Source: C-114 sp963745405
GTDB lineage: Bacteria; Chloroflexota; Limnocylindria; Limnocylindrales; CSP1-4
DNA: 64,000 bases
Reading direction: 5' to 3'
Assembly: GCA_963745405.1 (NCBI GenBank)
Contig: CAVUWY010000003.1
Coordinates: 62,001-126,000 of the forward strand
Positions 38,312 through 48,013 of the stretch are shown here, piece by piece; positions within the stretch are counted from its first letter, which is position 1, and each line of letters opens with the position of its first letter. The notes below the pieces were generated by a model. The model was not told the origin of the DNA. It saw nothing but the letters and a program-made list of their open reading frames with translations, and made no database searches. A program made the translations under genes and the position numbers.

Positions 38312-40371
38312 CCAGTCGTACGCGGTCGCTCGTTGCATTGCTGCTGACTTCCGTTCTTGCCTCGGCCTGCGCCTCCAACCCGAATGGCCCTACGGCCCAC
38401 GGCCCGGCCTCGAGTCTTCCGGCCGCCGCCATCGCCGCCCATGTGGTGCCGCTCGGCGCGACGGCCCCGGTGGACGATGCGACGTGGACCCTGGCCGATC
38501 GGATCGCCGCCCCGACCTACACCGGCGACAGCACCGACGCTTTCAAGACGGCCCTCGCCGCGGCGGGCATCGCCGTGGTGGCCGACACGAGCACCGACCC
38601 GGCAACGGCGACCCCCGAGGTCCCCCTCACCGCCACCCCGAGCCCGGTCGAGCTGCTCGACTTCCAGGCGCACGCATTGGCCGTGCAGGCGTGGGGCGGA
38701 ACGGGGTGGACCGGGGCCGAGCTCGACGGCGTCGCGCCCCTGCCATCCGACGCGCCTGCCGGCACACCGTCCCTGCCGCAGCTGCTGGCCGCCTACGCCG
38801 CGAGCGCCGCCACGCCCGGAGGCGCCTTCGCCAGGGCGCTCCTGGCCGGGCAGGACCTGAAGGATCCGGCCACGGTCCGCTTCCCGGCGGTGGTCCTTTT
38901 CCTCTTCGCCTCGGACCTGGCCACCGATGGGGGCAGGGTGTCCGCTCCCTCGGCCAGTTCGTCCGCTGCCGTGCAGCTTCTGCCCCTCGCGGCCGTCGGC
39001 CCGGTCGTCGCCGCTCCGGCGATCGACCTCAGCCTCGTCTGCTCCGGGCCGAGCGGCTGGATCGACGCGGTCGTCCAGAACCTCGAGGCGGCCTTGATCA
39101 ACGCGATGCCGCCCGGCATCGTCGGGACGATTCTGGGGGCCGCCCTGTCGTGGTTCATCCACGTCGCGGCGGGGCTCGTCAAAGGCCTCGTCGATACGTT
39201 CCTCGCCCCGGTCCTGACGCTCATCCGGGGTATCGCCGCGATCGCCTCCGGACTCGCCGAGCAGATCGCCTCGGTCATGCCGTTCACGGTCCAGGTCATT
39301 GCCGGCCACACCGACAGCGCAAAAGGCGGGACGTTCTTCCTGGGCAGCGACCCCCAGCGCGGCCAGTACACGGCCTACGTGAGCGCGGGGGACCTGCCGA
39401 AGTGGCCCGATGCGGTCACCAAATGCGCCGCGGCTGCGGGGATCGAGTTGCCGGACTTCACCAGCAAGGGCGTGCCCGTGACGTTCGGCCCGCTCGACGC
39501 GCCGGGTGATCCGCTGCTCGGCCCGACCGACCAGGCGGTCGCGACGACGGCGACCGACGACACCGGCAAGGCCGTCTGGCCGTTCCTCACCGCCCGTGAC
39601 CCGGGCGACCCGACCGGGGAGCAGCGCAACCAGTTCGACTACATGCCCGTGGCCGTCCACCGGCCGGATCTGGATACGTTGAAGAAGCGGTTGACCCTGA
39701 CCCTCCTCAGCCCGCTGCCGCCGATCCTCCAGCCGTTCGTCGGGGCCCTCCTCGCGCCCGTCCTCAACGGGATCCAGGACCGCCTGAACAGCATCCTCGA
39801 TATCAGAGGCCGCGGCCCCGCGATCATCGTATTCCACGACAGGGCGGCGCCGACCCTCTCGCCATCGCCGTCCAGCACCCCGAGTGGGTCGGGCGCTTGC
39901 CGCGTGACGCTTCCCGTGGGCACCTACACCGGGACGTTCACGGCCGTCCTGGACGAGCCGGCGACGCCCGACCTGCAGGCCGCGTCGCACGAGTCGATGA
40001 GCGGGCCAGCGATGCTTCGCATTGCCTCCGACGGCACGGTCAGCGGCAGCTTCAGCGTTCACATCGTCGGGGTCTACGACGCGACCGTCGGCAAGGTCCA
40101 CGACCATAGCGACAGTAGTTGGGATCTGACGAACGTGCGACTCGACGGCACGGTCTGCGATCTGACTGGTAGCGGAGGCCAGGTCGGTGCGATCACCTGC
40201 CACGACTCTGTATTCGGCGACTGCTCAGGGACGCCGCCGACCCAGGTCACGCCCGGTTGGGATCTCCTCGGGCCACCGAGCCAGTCGGGGAACTTGTTCA
40301 CCTGGCAGTCTTCCCATGCGGCTGGCGACGGCTCCACGGTGAGCTGGAGCCTGGCAGTGAGCGGCCCCTGA
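38308..40371 (+). CDS. Large secreted lipoprotein of unknown function
   Basis: 687 residues from GTG 38308, which overlaps the preceding stop; an ATG at 38296 is possible but gives a less typical signal peptide. Signal peptide with lipobox LTSVLASAC. The mature part is mostly Ala/Pro-rich, with an amphipathic hydrophobic stretch in the middle (GIVGTILGAALSWFIHVAAGLVKGLVDTFLAPVL), then a beta domain with TYTGTFTAVLDEPATPD and DSSWDLTNVRLDGTVCDLTGSGG. I recognise no family. It is probably co-transcribed with the DUF4352-like lipoprotein. Confidence 0.65.
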   Translation: MTSRTRSLVALLLTSVLASACASNPNGPTAHGPASSLPAAAIAAHVVPLGATAPVDDATWTLADRIAAPTYTGDSTDAFKTALAAAGIAVVADTSTDPATATPEVPLTATPSPVELLDFQAHALAVQAWGGTGWTGAELDGVAPLPSDAPAGTPSLPQLLAAYAASAATPGGAFARALLAGQDLKDPATVRFPAVVLFLFASDLATDGGRVSAPSASSSAAVQLLPLAAVGPVVAAPAIDLSLVCSGPSGWIDAVVQNLEAALINAMPPGIVGTILGAALSWFIHVAAGLVKGLVDTFLAPVLTLIRGIAAIASGLAEQIASVMPFTVQVIAGHTDSAKGGTFFLGSDPQRGQYTAYVSAGDLPKWPDAVTKCAAAAGIELPDFTSKGVPVTFGPLDAPGDPLLGPTDQAVATTATDDTGKAVWPFLTARDPGDPTGEQRNQFDYMPVAVHRPDLDTLKKRLTLTLLSPLPPILQPFVGALLAPVLNGIQDRLNSILDIRGRGPAIIVFHDRAAPTLSPSPSSTPSGSGACRVTLPVGTYTGTFTAVLDEPATPDLQAASHESMSGPAMLRIASDGTVSGSFSVHIVGVYDATVGKVHDHSDSSWDLTNVRLDGTVCDLTGSGGQVGAITCHDSVFGDCSGTPPTQVTPGWDLLGPPSQSGNLFTWQSSHAAGDGSTVSWSLAVSGP

Positions 40372-40459
40372 GCAGCGGCGTGGCGCGACGGCTGCCTCGG
40401 CCGCGGATCGCCAGATCGGCTTGTCAAGCGCGTCGCGCGACCCACGCCAGGGACCTCTC

Positions 40460-40595
40460 GTGGCGACCCTCGCCCCGAACGACTTCACAAACCTGGCGCC
40501 CCGCCTGCGGATACCATCGGCTCAGTGACGAATCCCATCTCGGCTCGAGATTTCACCCAGCTCCACATGTCAATAGGTGGGAGTTTGCGCACGAA
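40460..40595 (+). repeat. dnaE-leader repeats, copy C (two overlapping mini-frames) with terminal motif
   Basis: C1: GTG 40460, codons VATLAPNDFTNLAPRLRIPSAQ ending at 40528. C2: TACCAT at 40512-40517, GTG 40525 overlapping the C1 stop as GTGA, codons VTNPISARDFTQLHMSIGG to a stop at 40602. C2 ends in the same 28-bp motif as copy B (40568-40595, identical). Both resemble the dnaE N-terminus VTTIAPNDFSHLHVH but have no dnaE body. Confidence 0.7.
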
Positions 40596-40728
40596 CCACT
40601 GAGCCGAGGCGCCGGCCTCACCAGCGGCAGGTCCAGGGCATTGCGGTGCCCCGGAACCTCAGTCGTCAGGCTCACAATGGCAGTGCCACATGCGACGGTC
40701 GATGTCGCATCGACAGGTTTGGGCGAGG

Positions 40729-41290
40729 ATGGCCGGCGAAGATTCGATGGCCCCACGAAACCTTGCGCCGAACGCACAGGCGGCATCCGACCGGCCCCGT
40801 CCTCCGACGGGTCATCAGCTCCGAGCCCCCCTCGTCGGCACGAAGCTCATCGCCCCCGCCTCGGTCTCCAGCCAGAGCGAGCGTCCGCGGATCAGCACGC
40901 TCCTCGATCGAGGGCTCGAGGACAGCACCCGTGTCACGCTGCTGTCCGCGCCGCCGGGCTACGGCAAGACCATCGCGACCGCTGGCTGGCTCGCGTCACG
41001 CGGGCTGACTCAGGCGTGGCTCTCGCTCGATGCGGCCGACAACGATCTCGCCCGATTCGTTCGCTACCTTGTCGCGGCGCTGCGAGCGGTGCGGCCGGAG
41101 GTGGGCAACGCGACCGACGGCCTCTACGGGCTCGGCGTCAGCACTTCCATCGATCTGATCGGGGCCACAATCCTCGACGAGATCGCGGTAAGCGACGACC
41201 CGTTCGTACTCGTTCTCGACGATTGCTGCTCGTCGCGGACCAGCTGCGGGACTCGACCGTTGCGGGCGTTGATCGGCTCCTCGGGGGCGG
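40729..41290 (+). pseudogene. Truncated MalT/LuxR-type ATPase fragment
   Basis: N-terminal part of a MalT-like STAND regulator: LVGTKLIAPASVSSQSERPRISTLLDRGLED, Walker A SAPPGYGKTIATAGWLASRG, LSLDAADNDLARFVRYLVAALR, Walker B DPFVLVLDDC. A frame change near 41224 continues it as LLVADQLRDSTVAGVDRLL. Then the sequence switches to a cytosine-permease-like protein at about 41290. No repeat region or DNA-binding domain remains. Confidence 0.65.
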
Positions 41291-41852
41291 CGTCGTCGGC
41301 GCGATCGCCCTCGTTGCCATCGCGGTCGGAACGGTCGCCTCAAACGCACTCAATGACTACACGGGCTCGCTGTCGCTCCAGGCGGCCGGCGTCCGGGTCC
41401 CGCGAGCGCTCGCCGCCGCGATCGTCGCAGTCCTTGGCTACCTCTTCACGCTGTATCTCAACGCCGGGAGTTTCGCCTCGGAGTACGAGAACTACCTGCT
41501 GTTCCTTTCCTACTGGATCGCACCGGCGGCCGGCGTGATCCTTGCCGACTGGTGGCTCCGTGGTCGGACTGCTGATCCGCGAGCCCTGATCACCTTCTCT
41601 CGCCTGTCGGGCGGTCTGCCGGCCCTGGCCGCGCTGGCCGCGGGCTTCCTCGTCTCGCTTAAGTTCCAAGCGTCATCGGTCGGCGCCGATCTGGCCGCGA
41701 GGACTGGCCTGCCGGTCAATGCCATCTCGGCCGGGCCGCTCCACGGCGCAGACCTCGGCTACCTGGTCGGCCTCGCGGTCGCGATTGCCGTCTACCTTGG
41801 CGCGTGGCGCGTGGCGCCCGGCAGCCGGCCACCCGTCACCGATGGCGTCTAG
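41290..41852 (+). pseudogene. C-terminal fragment of an NCS1 cytosine/purine permease
   Basis: Last four or so membrane helices of an NCS1-type nucleobase permease: GAIALVAIAVGTVASNALNDYTGSLSLQAAGVRVPR, AAAIVAVLGYLFTLYLNAGSFASEYENYLLFLSYWIAP, a cytoplasmic loop and two final helices (GGLPALAALAAGFLVSL...GYLVGLAVAIAVYLGAWRV). The N-terminal two-thirds, including the substrate site, is missing. It is joined in frame to the tail of the ATPase fragment, so it looks like a deletion chimera. Confidence 0.72.
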
Positions 41853-41855
41853 GTC

Positions 41856-42926
41856 GTGACCGCGCGTCAACGGGTCGCTCTCCGTGCGGGGCTCTGGATC
41901 GCCGCGTCGAGTGCCGTGGTTGGCGCGACGCTGTCGGTGGTCGAGAGCCAGCTTGACCTCCTCGCGGTTGCCCGGGGCGCCTTGGCCGGGCTCGCCATTT
42001 CGATGCCGGTCTACGCCTTCGACCTGGTACTCAACTCCAGCGCCTGGGGCCGGGAGCTCCGCCGCCAACCGTTCGCGGTCGTGGTGGGTATCCGCACGCT
42101 CGGCTATCTCGTCCTCATCGTGCTCGGCCTCGCGCTCGCTGCCACGGTTGTGGGAGCGCCGGTCGTTGGCGATGGCGGCTATCTCGCCCCAGTGACCATC
42201 GGGATCGCATTCGCGGTCGCCTTCGCCGCCAACGTGGTCTGGCAGCTCAATCGGTCGCTCGGGCAGGGCGCCCTCGTCAGTCTCGTCACCGGGCGCTACC
42301 ACAAGCCCCACATCGAGGAGCGGGTGTTCCTGTTCGTCGACCTTCAGGGATCGACGGCCGCCGCGGAGCGGCTCGGACCGGAACGCTTCCTCACGCTCCT
42401 CGATCGGATCGCGTTCGATGTGGCCGACGCCGTGCTCGAGGCCGGCGGGGAGATCCACGCCTATGTCGGCGACGAGATGATCGTCACATGGCCGGCCGAG
42501 GATGGCCTGCGGGACGCGCGGTGTCTCCGGGGCTGCTTCGAGATGCTGGACTCCGTAAACGACCAGGCCGACCGATACGTCCATGAGTTCGGCTTTGTGC
42601 CCAGGTTCCATGCTGCCCTCCACGTCGGACCCGTCGTCGTGGGCGAGATGGGCGACCTGCATCGCGAGATCGTGTTTCTCGGCGACACGGTCAATACGAC
42701 CGCACGGATCGAGGCCGCGTCTGGCGAACTACACCGAGATGTCCTCGCCTCGCGAGACCTCGTCGATCGGCTGCCAGCGCTTCCGGCCGGCGTTACGTCG
42801 GTGGCCCTCGGTCCGATTGCGCTTCGGGGCAAGCAGGAGCCGCTGGGGCTGTGCGCCATCGACCGGATCGCACCAACGGAAATGCGCGGTCGCGCTCACC
42901 ACCCCGATGGGGCCGCCGGGAGGTGA
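41856..42926 (+). CDS. Membrane-bound class III adenylate/guanylate cyclase
   Basis: 356 residues from GTG 41856. Four membrane helices in the first 130 residues (about 5-30, 35-60, 75-100, 110-130), then a cytoplasmic cyclase domain: ERVFLFVDLQGSTAAAERLGPERF with the first metal Asp in FVDLQGS, IHAYVGDEMIVTWPA with the second, ALHVGPVVVGEMG and GDTVNTTARIEAAS. The substrate-selecting residues do not let me choose ATP or GTP. It starts 3 nt after the permease fragment stop. Confidence 0.85.
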   Translation: MTARQRVALRAGLWIAASSAVVGATLSVVESQLDLLAVARGALAGLAISMPVYAFDLVLNSSAWGRELRRQPFAVVVGIRTLGYLVLIVLGLALAATVVGAPVVGDGGYLAPVTIGIAFAVAFAANVVWQLNRSLGQGALVSLVTGRYHKPHIEERVFLFVDLQGSTAAAERLGPERFLTLLDRIAFDVADAVLEAGGEIHAYVGDEMIVTWPAEDGLRDARCLRGCFEMLDSVNDQADRYVHEFGFVPRFHAALHVGPVVVGEMGDLHREIVFLGDTVNTTARIEAASGELHRDVLASRDLVDRLPALPAGVTSVALGPIALRGKQEPLGLCAIDRIAPTEMRGRAHHPDGAAGR

Positions 42927-42978
42927 CGCCGCCCGGGCAAACCTCGCCTTCCGGGGGGCAGATGTCGAGGCTCCGCGC

Positions 42979-43350
42979 ATGATTCGCCTGATTCGCGAAC
43001 ACAACACCCTGAACGGACTTCGGTTCACCGTGATCGAGTTCCTCGTGATGGCGGTCATCGTCATGGGCTTCGCCATCTACATCGTGAGCACCGGGGCGAT
43101 CATCTTTGCCATCGCGCTCGTGGGCGTCGGCGCCAACTGCCTTGTTATTGCCGCGGTCGGCATCCGCTCACTTCAGGCGGGCAAGGAGGATCGGAGCCTG
43201 GCTGCGACCTTCAGCCCATCGTCACGGGCGCGGATCCTCGAGGAACACCCACATGCGCAACGTGCCACCTGGGCACTCAGTGCGCTGACGTTGATCCCCT
43301 TCGCAGTGGCGGCCGCCGTGCTCGCTGGGCGCGTCCGGGGACGGGCATAA
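42979..43350 (+). CDS. Small membrane protein of unknown function
   Basis: 123 residues from ATG 42979. Two N-terminal helices (FTVIEFLVMAVIVMGFAIYIV, AIIFAIALVGVGANCLVIAAVGI), a charged loop and one C-terminal helix (ALSALTLIPFAVAAAVLAG). The Ser/Arg/Glu loop HPHAQRATW faces one side. It follows the cyclase by 52 nt. No family recognised. Confidence 0.55.
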   Translation: MIRLIREHNTLNGLRFTVIEFLVMAVIVMGFAIYIVSTGAIIFAIALVGVGANCLVIAAVGIRSLQAGKEDRSLAATFSPSSRARILEEHPHAQRATWALSALTLIPFAVAAAVLAGRVRGRA

Positions 43351-43453
43351 CGACCCGCCGCCAAATGGACGCTCGGAGACCCGATCGGGTTCACCACGAA
43401 GACGCGAGGCAACCCATGCCGTGGGACGTTTCCAGACCGGCCATGTGCCGGGC

Positions 43454-43459
43454 TACCAT
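43454..43459 (+). promoter_or_regulatory. -10 box TACCAT of dnaE
   Basis: TACCAT 9 nt before the GTG at 43469. The same box and spacing appear in leader copy B, and the box in leader copies A and C. Confidence 0.55.
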
Positions 43460-43468
43460 TGACGCTCC

Positions 43469-46400
43469 GTGACGACTATCGCCCCAAACGATTTTTCGCA
43501 CCTCCACGTCCACTCCGAGTTCAGCCTGCTCGACGGGCTCGGGCGGATCGGCGACATCGTCGACGCCGCGGCGGCCCACGGCATGGATTCGATCGCCATA
43601 ACCGATCACGGCGCCCTCTACGGCGCGGTCGCCTTCTACCAGGCCGCGACGGCCAAGGGCATCAAGCCGATCATCGGCGTCGAGGCGTATATCGCCCGGC
43701 GGCGGATGCAGGACCGGGAGGGCAAGGCCGACGCCCAGCCGTTCCACCTCATCCTCCTGGCCAAGGACGTGGTCGGTTACCGGAACCTCTGCCGCCTCGT
43801 CACCGACGCCCATATCGACGGCTACTACTACAAGCCGCGGATCGACCGCGAGCATCTCGCCAAGTACAGCGAGGGGCTGATCGGGCTGTCCGCCTGCCTC
43901 AACGGCGAGGTCGCCCGCGCCCTTGAGGTCGACGACTGGGAATCGGCCCGCCGGCTCGCCGGGGAGTACGGCGAGATCTTCGGCCGCGACGGCTTCTACC
44001 TCGAGCTCCAGGACCACGGCTTGCCGGAGCAGCGGCGCCTCAATGAGCAGCTCCTCCGCGTGTCGGGCGAGACCGGGCTGCCGCTCGTCGTCACGAACGA
44101 CCTCCACTACGTCCACGAGCGGCAGAGCGACGCCCACGACGTCCTCCTCTGCGTCGGGACCGGCAGCAACCTCGACACGCCCGGCCGGATGCGCTTCGAG
44201 ACCCACGACTTCTGGGTGAAGTCGGCCGCCCAGATGGCTGCTCTCTTCCCCGACCAGCGCGAGGCACTCCTCAACAGCCGTCGGATCGCCGAGATGACCG
44301 ACGTCCGGATCCCCCTCGGCCAGACCCGCATCCCCCACTTCCCGGTGCCCGACGGGGAGACCGCCGAGTCGTGGCTGCGGGCCGAGTGCGAGCGTGGCCT
44401 GGCCCGCCGCTACGGGACGGTGACCCCGGCACTACAGGAGCGGCTCGACTACGAGCTCGGCGTCATCACCTCGATGGGCTACGCCGGCTACTTCCTCATC
44501 GTGGCCGACTTCATCCGCTTCGCCCGCGAGAACGACATCCAGACCACGTGCCGGGGGAGCGCGCCCGGCTCGATCGTCACCTACACCCTCGGCATCACCC
44601 CGGTCGACCCGATCCATTACCAGCTGCCCTTCGAGCGCTTCCTGAACCCGGACCGGGTGACGATGCCCGACATCGACGTCGACTTCGAGGACGGCCGACG
44701 GGAGGAGGTCATCGCCTACGTCGGGCGCAAGTACGGCCAGGACCACGTCGCCCAGATCATCACCTTCGGCACGATGCTCGCCCGGGCGGCCCTGCGCGAC
44801 GTCGGCCGGGTCCTCGGGATGAGCTACGGCGAGGTCGATCGCATCGCCAAGGCCGTGCCGAACCAGCTCGGGATCCGGCTCGAGGACGCCATGACGTCGG
44901 CGCCGGCGTTCCGCGAGATGGTCGACGCCGACCCGCAGGTCGGCCGCCTCGTCGACCTCGCCAAGCAGCTCGAGGGGGTCGCCCGCAACGCCTCCACCCA
45001 TGCCGCCGGGGTGGTCATCAGCCGCGAGCCGCTGACCGAGCTCATGCCGCTCCAGAGGGCGACCAACTCGGACGGGCTCATGACCCAGTACGAGATGCAC
45101 GGGGTCGAGGCCCTCGGCCTCCTCAAGTTCGACTTCCTCGGCCTTTCGAACCTGACGATCCTCCGCCAGGCGGTCGACCTCATCAAGGCCGAGCGGGGCG
45201 TCGTCGATCGACCTCGACGACATCCCGCTCGACGACGCGCGCGACGTTCGAGCTCCTCGCCTCGGGCGAGACGACCGGCGTGTTCCAGCTCGAGTCGGCC
45301 GGCATGCGCCGCTACATCCGCGAGCTCCAGCCGACCTCGGTCTACGACCTCGCCGCGATGGTGGCGCTCTACCGGCCCGGCCCGATGGACAACATCCCGG
45401 CCTACATCCGCCGCAAGCACGGCCAGGAGCCGGTCACGTACCTCCATCCGTTGCTGGAGCCGTACCTCGAGAAGACGTACGGGATCTTCGTCTACCAGGA
45501 GGACATCATGGCCGCCGCGGTGGCACTCGGCGGCTTCACCGGCCCGGAGGCGGACACCCTCGGCTACGCGATCCGCAAGAAGAAGTCCTCGGTCCTCCGC
45601 GCCCAGCGGGAGAAGTTCGTGACCCAGGCCGCCGAGCGGGGGGTCAGCCCGGCGACGATCGACGCGGTCTTCACCGCCTTCGAGCCGTTCGAGCGATACG
45701 GCTTCAACAAGGCCCACGCGACGTGCTACGGGCTCATCGCCTACCAGACCGCCTACCTCAAGGCGAACTACACGGTCGAGTACATGACGAGCGTGCTGAC
45801 CGCCTTCCGCTCCAACGAGGAGAAGGTCGCCGCCGCTGTCGCCGAGTGCCGTCGCCTCGGCATCGAGGTCCGGATGCCGGACATCCATCGCTCCGGGCTC
45901 GAGTTCACCGTCGAGGGCGACGCGATCCGCTTCGGCCTCCTCGCCGTCAAGAACGTCGGCCAGGGTGCCATCGAGTCGATCATCGCCGCTCGCGAGGAGG
46001 GCGGTGAGTTCCGCTCGCTGACCGACTTCTGCACCCGGATCGACCTCCGCCTCGTCAACCGCAAGGTGATCGAGTCGCTGACGAAGGTCGGGGCGCTCGC
46101 GACGTTCGGCTCGCCGGCCCGGATCCTCCTCGGCCTCGACGACGCGATGGCGGCCGCCCAGGCGGTCCAGCGCGATCGCATCTCCGGCCAGACGTCGCTG
46201 TTCGACCTCGGTGCGGCCGAGGCGTCTACACTCGAGGCGCCGCTGCCGATGGCGCCCGAGACGCCGATGCGCGAGCGTCTTCGCTGGGAAAAGGAGCTGC
46301 TCGGGTTGTACCTCTCCGAGCACCCGATGGGCGAGGTCGCCGGGACCGTGGGGCAGTTCGTCACGGCCTACTCGAGCGACCTCCACGACGAATCGCTCGA

Positions 46401-47454
46401 CGGCCAGCGGGTCGTCATCGCCGCGATCGTCACCGGCATCCGGACGGTGGTGACGAAGGCGCGGGCCACGATGGCCATCGTCACGATGGAGGACGTCCAG
46501 GGCACGGTCGAGGTCGTCGTGTTCCCGCGGACGTGGGAGGAGACGGTCGGGACGTGGGTCGAGGGCGCGATCCTCCTCGTCGCTGGACGGATCGACCATC
46601 GGGGCGAGGAGATCAGCGTCCTCGCCGACCTCGTCGTGGAATGGGAAGCCGCCGTGGCCGCCGGGCCGGAGGCGTTCGCCCGACAGGTGTCGGCCGGCGA
46701 TCGCGGCCGCGGCGCCCGTCGCGGGCCGACGAACGGCTCGTCGAGGCCAACGAACGGAAGCAGCGGCTGGCGGCCGGTCGGACCGGGGCCGGGAGTCGGT
46801 GAGGCGGCCGACATGCCCGTCTCCGCGCCGCCGGTCGAGTCCGCTGCGCCGTCCGCGACGCTCGGGCCGCCACCGGTCGTCGCCGGCGCTCCCGACGCCG
46901 ATCGAGCAGCCTCCGCCGTCGCCGTCCTCGAGGCACCGACCGGTGGGTCGATGCCGGCCCAGGATCCTTCGGCGGCCGCGGCATCGCCGGGAGCGCCGGC
47001 GACGCCGCGCGTCCCGTACGTCTCGCCGCTCCGGGCGGAGGCGCGGCCGGCGGCCATCGTTCCGCCCGATCCGATCACGACGTACGGCGAGCCGGTCGAC
47101 GGCGGAGCCGAGAGCACGGACGACGAGCCGGCGCTCCCCGACGAGGCCCGCGACCGGGCGCTCGAGGCGAGTCGGGCACCGACCGCCCCGCTCGCCGCTT
47201 CACCGGGGACGATCCTCCACGTCCGCTTCAGCGCAGCCGCGGACACCGACCGGGTCGTCGGGGCGATGGAGGAGGTCCGGACCGTCCTCCGCTCGCGACC
47301 GGGGACGACGCGGGTCGTACTCCACCTCCCCCAGGGCGGCGGTCGGGACGCGTTGCCGATGGAGCTCCGCTCGGGGGTCGCCTATGACGCCGAGCTGCTG
47401 GCCGAGGTGGGTCGCCGGTTCGGGGACGGGATCGTCGACCTGCGGCTCGCCTGA
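43469..47454 (+). CDS. dnaE: DNA polymerase III subunit alpha, with two frame changes
   Basis: Replicative polymerase catalytic subunit, about 1,327 residues after correction, start GTG 43469. PHP domain intact (FSHLHVHSEFSLLDG, SIAITDHGALYGAV, ITD and H residues), polymerase core with the catalytic Asp block PDIDVDFEDGRREEV, RYGQ-like and GVVISREPLTELMPL, then a helix-hairpin-helix region, OB fold (VVIAAIVTGIRTVVTKARATMAIVTMEDVQGTVEVVVFP), a long Pro/Ala linker and a C-terminal domain ILHVRFSAAADTDR. Two extra bases, near 45206 and 45241, put 12 residues (IDLDDIPLDDAR) out of frame; both sides are perfectly conserved. Essential, so error is likely. Confidence 0.93.
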
Positions 47455-47517
47455 CCCGTCGCGGGCCGTGGCATCGACGACTCGCCCGCGCCGCGGGCAC
47501 CCTCGCCTCGCTCCGTC

Positions 47518-48000
47518 CTACCAGCTCCCGTATGCCGGGTGGCCGGGCCCGACCGCGATGAACGAGCCCCGGCAGCTGGCGGTGACCGTGCCGTCCGCCT
47601 CGAGGGTCGCCTCGACGATGGCCCGATCCGGTCCGGACTCGACGACGTGGGCGCGCAGGACGAGATCGCCGTCGGTCGGGGTCGGCCGACGCAGCCGTAC
47701 CGCGTACTCGGCGGTGACGCAGACCGGCGGCCGGTCGGTCCCCGCGGCATCCATGAGGTGCATCGCGGCGGTCCAGTTCGAGTGGCAGTCGAGGAGCGTC
47801 CCGACGATGCCGCCGTTGAGGACGCCGGCGAACGCCTCGTGATCGGGGCCCGGCCGCCAGCGGGCGACCAGCCCGTCCTCGTCGCGAAAGCTCTCGATCC
47901 GGAGGCCCGATCCGTTCGCCGGACCGCAGCCGAAGCAGCGGCTGGCCGGCGCATAGCGTGACTGGAGGCTCGGTCCCTCGTCGTCCGCGTTCTCCGTCAT
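47518..48000 (-). CDS. PaaI-type hotdog thioesterase
   Basis: 160 residues. N-terminal CFGCGPANGSGLRI then the hotdog core AFAGVLNGGIVGTLLDCHSNWTAAMHLM with the Gly-rich helix, VCVTAEYAVRLRRPTPTDGDLVLRAHVVE and a final GTVTASCRGSFIAV. Acts on an acyl-CoA; substrate not readable. A GATACT box 7 nt upstream of the ATG suggests a leaderless transcript. Convergent with dnaE. Confidence 0.88.
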   Translation of the reverse strand: MTENADDEGPSLQSRYAPASRCFGCGPANGSGLRIESFRDEDGLVARWRPGPDHEAFAGVLNGGIVGTLLDCHSNWTAAMHLMDAAGTDRPPVCVTAEYAVRLRRPTPTDGDLVLRAHVVESGPDRAIVEATLEADGTVTASCRGSFIAVGPGHPAYGSW

Positions 48001-48007
48001 CGCTTCG

Positions 48008-48013
48008 AGTATC
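48008..48013 (-). promoter_or_regulatory. -10 box GATACT before the thioesterase
   Basis: On the minus strand GATACT lies 7 nt before the ATG at 48000, one base from the TATACT consensus. Confidence 0.4.

Noticed and set aside
33597..40595. A complete insertion sequence at the 28-bp motif
   Set aside because: No transposase, inverted partner or target duplication was found near any copy.
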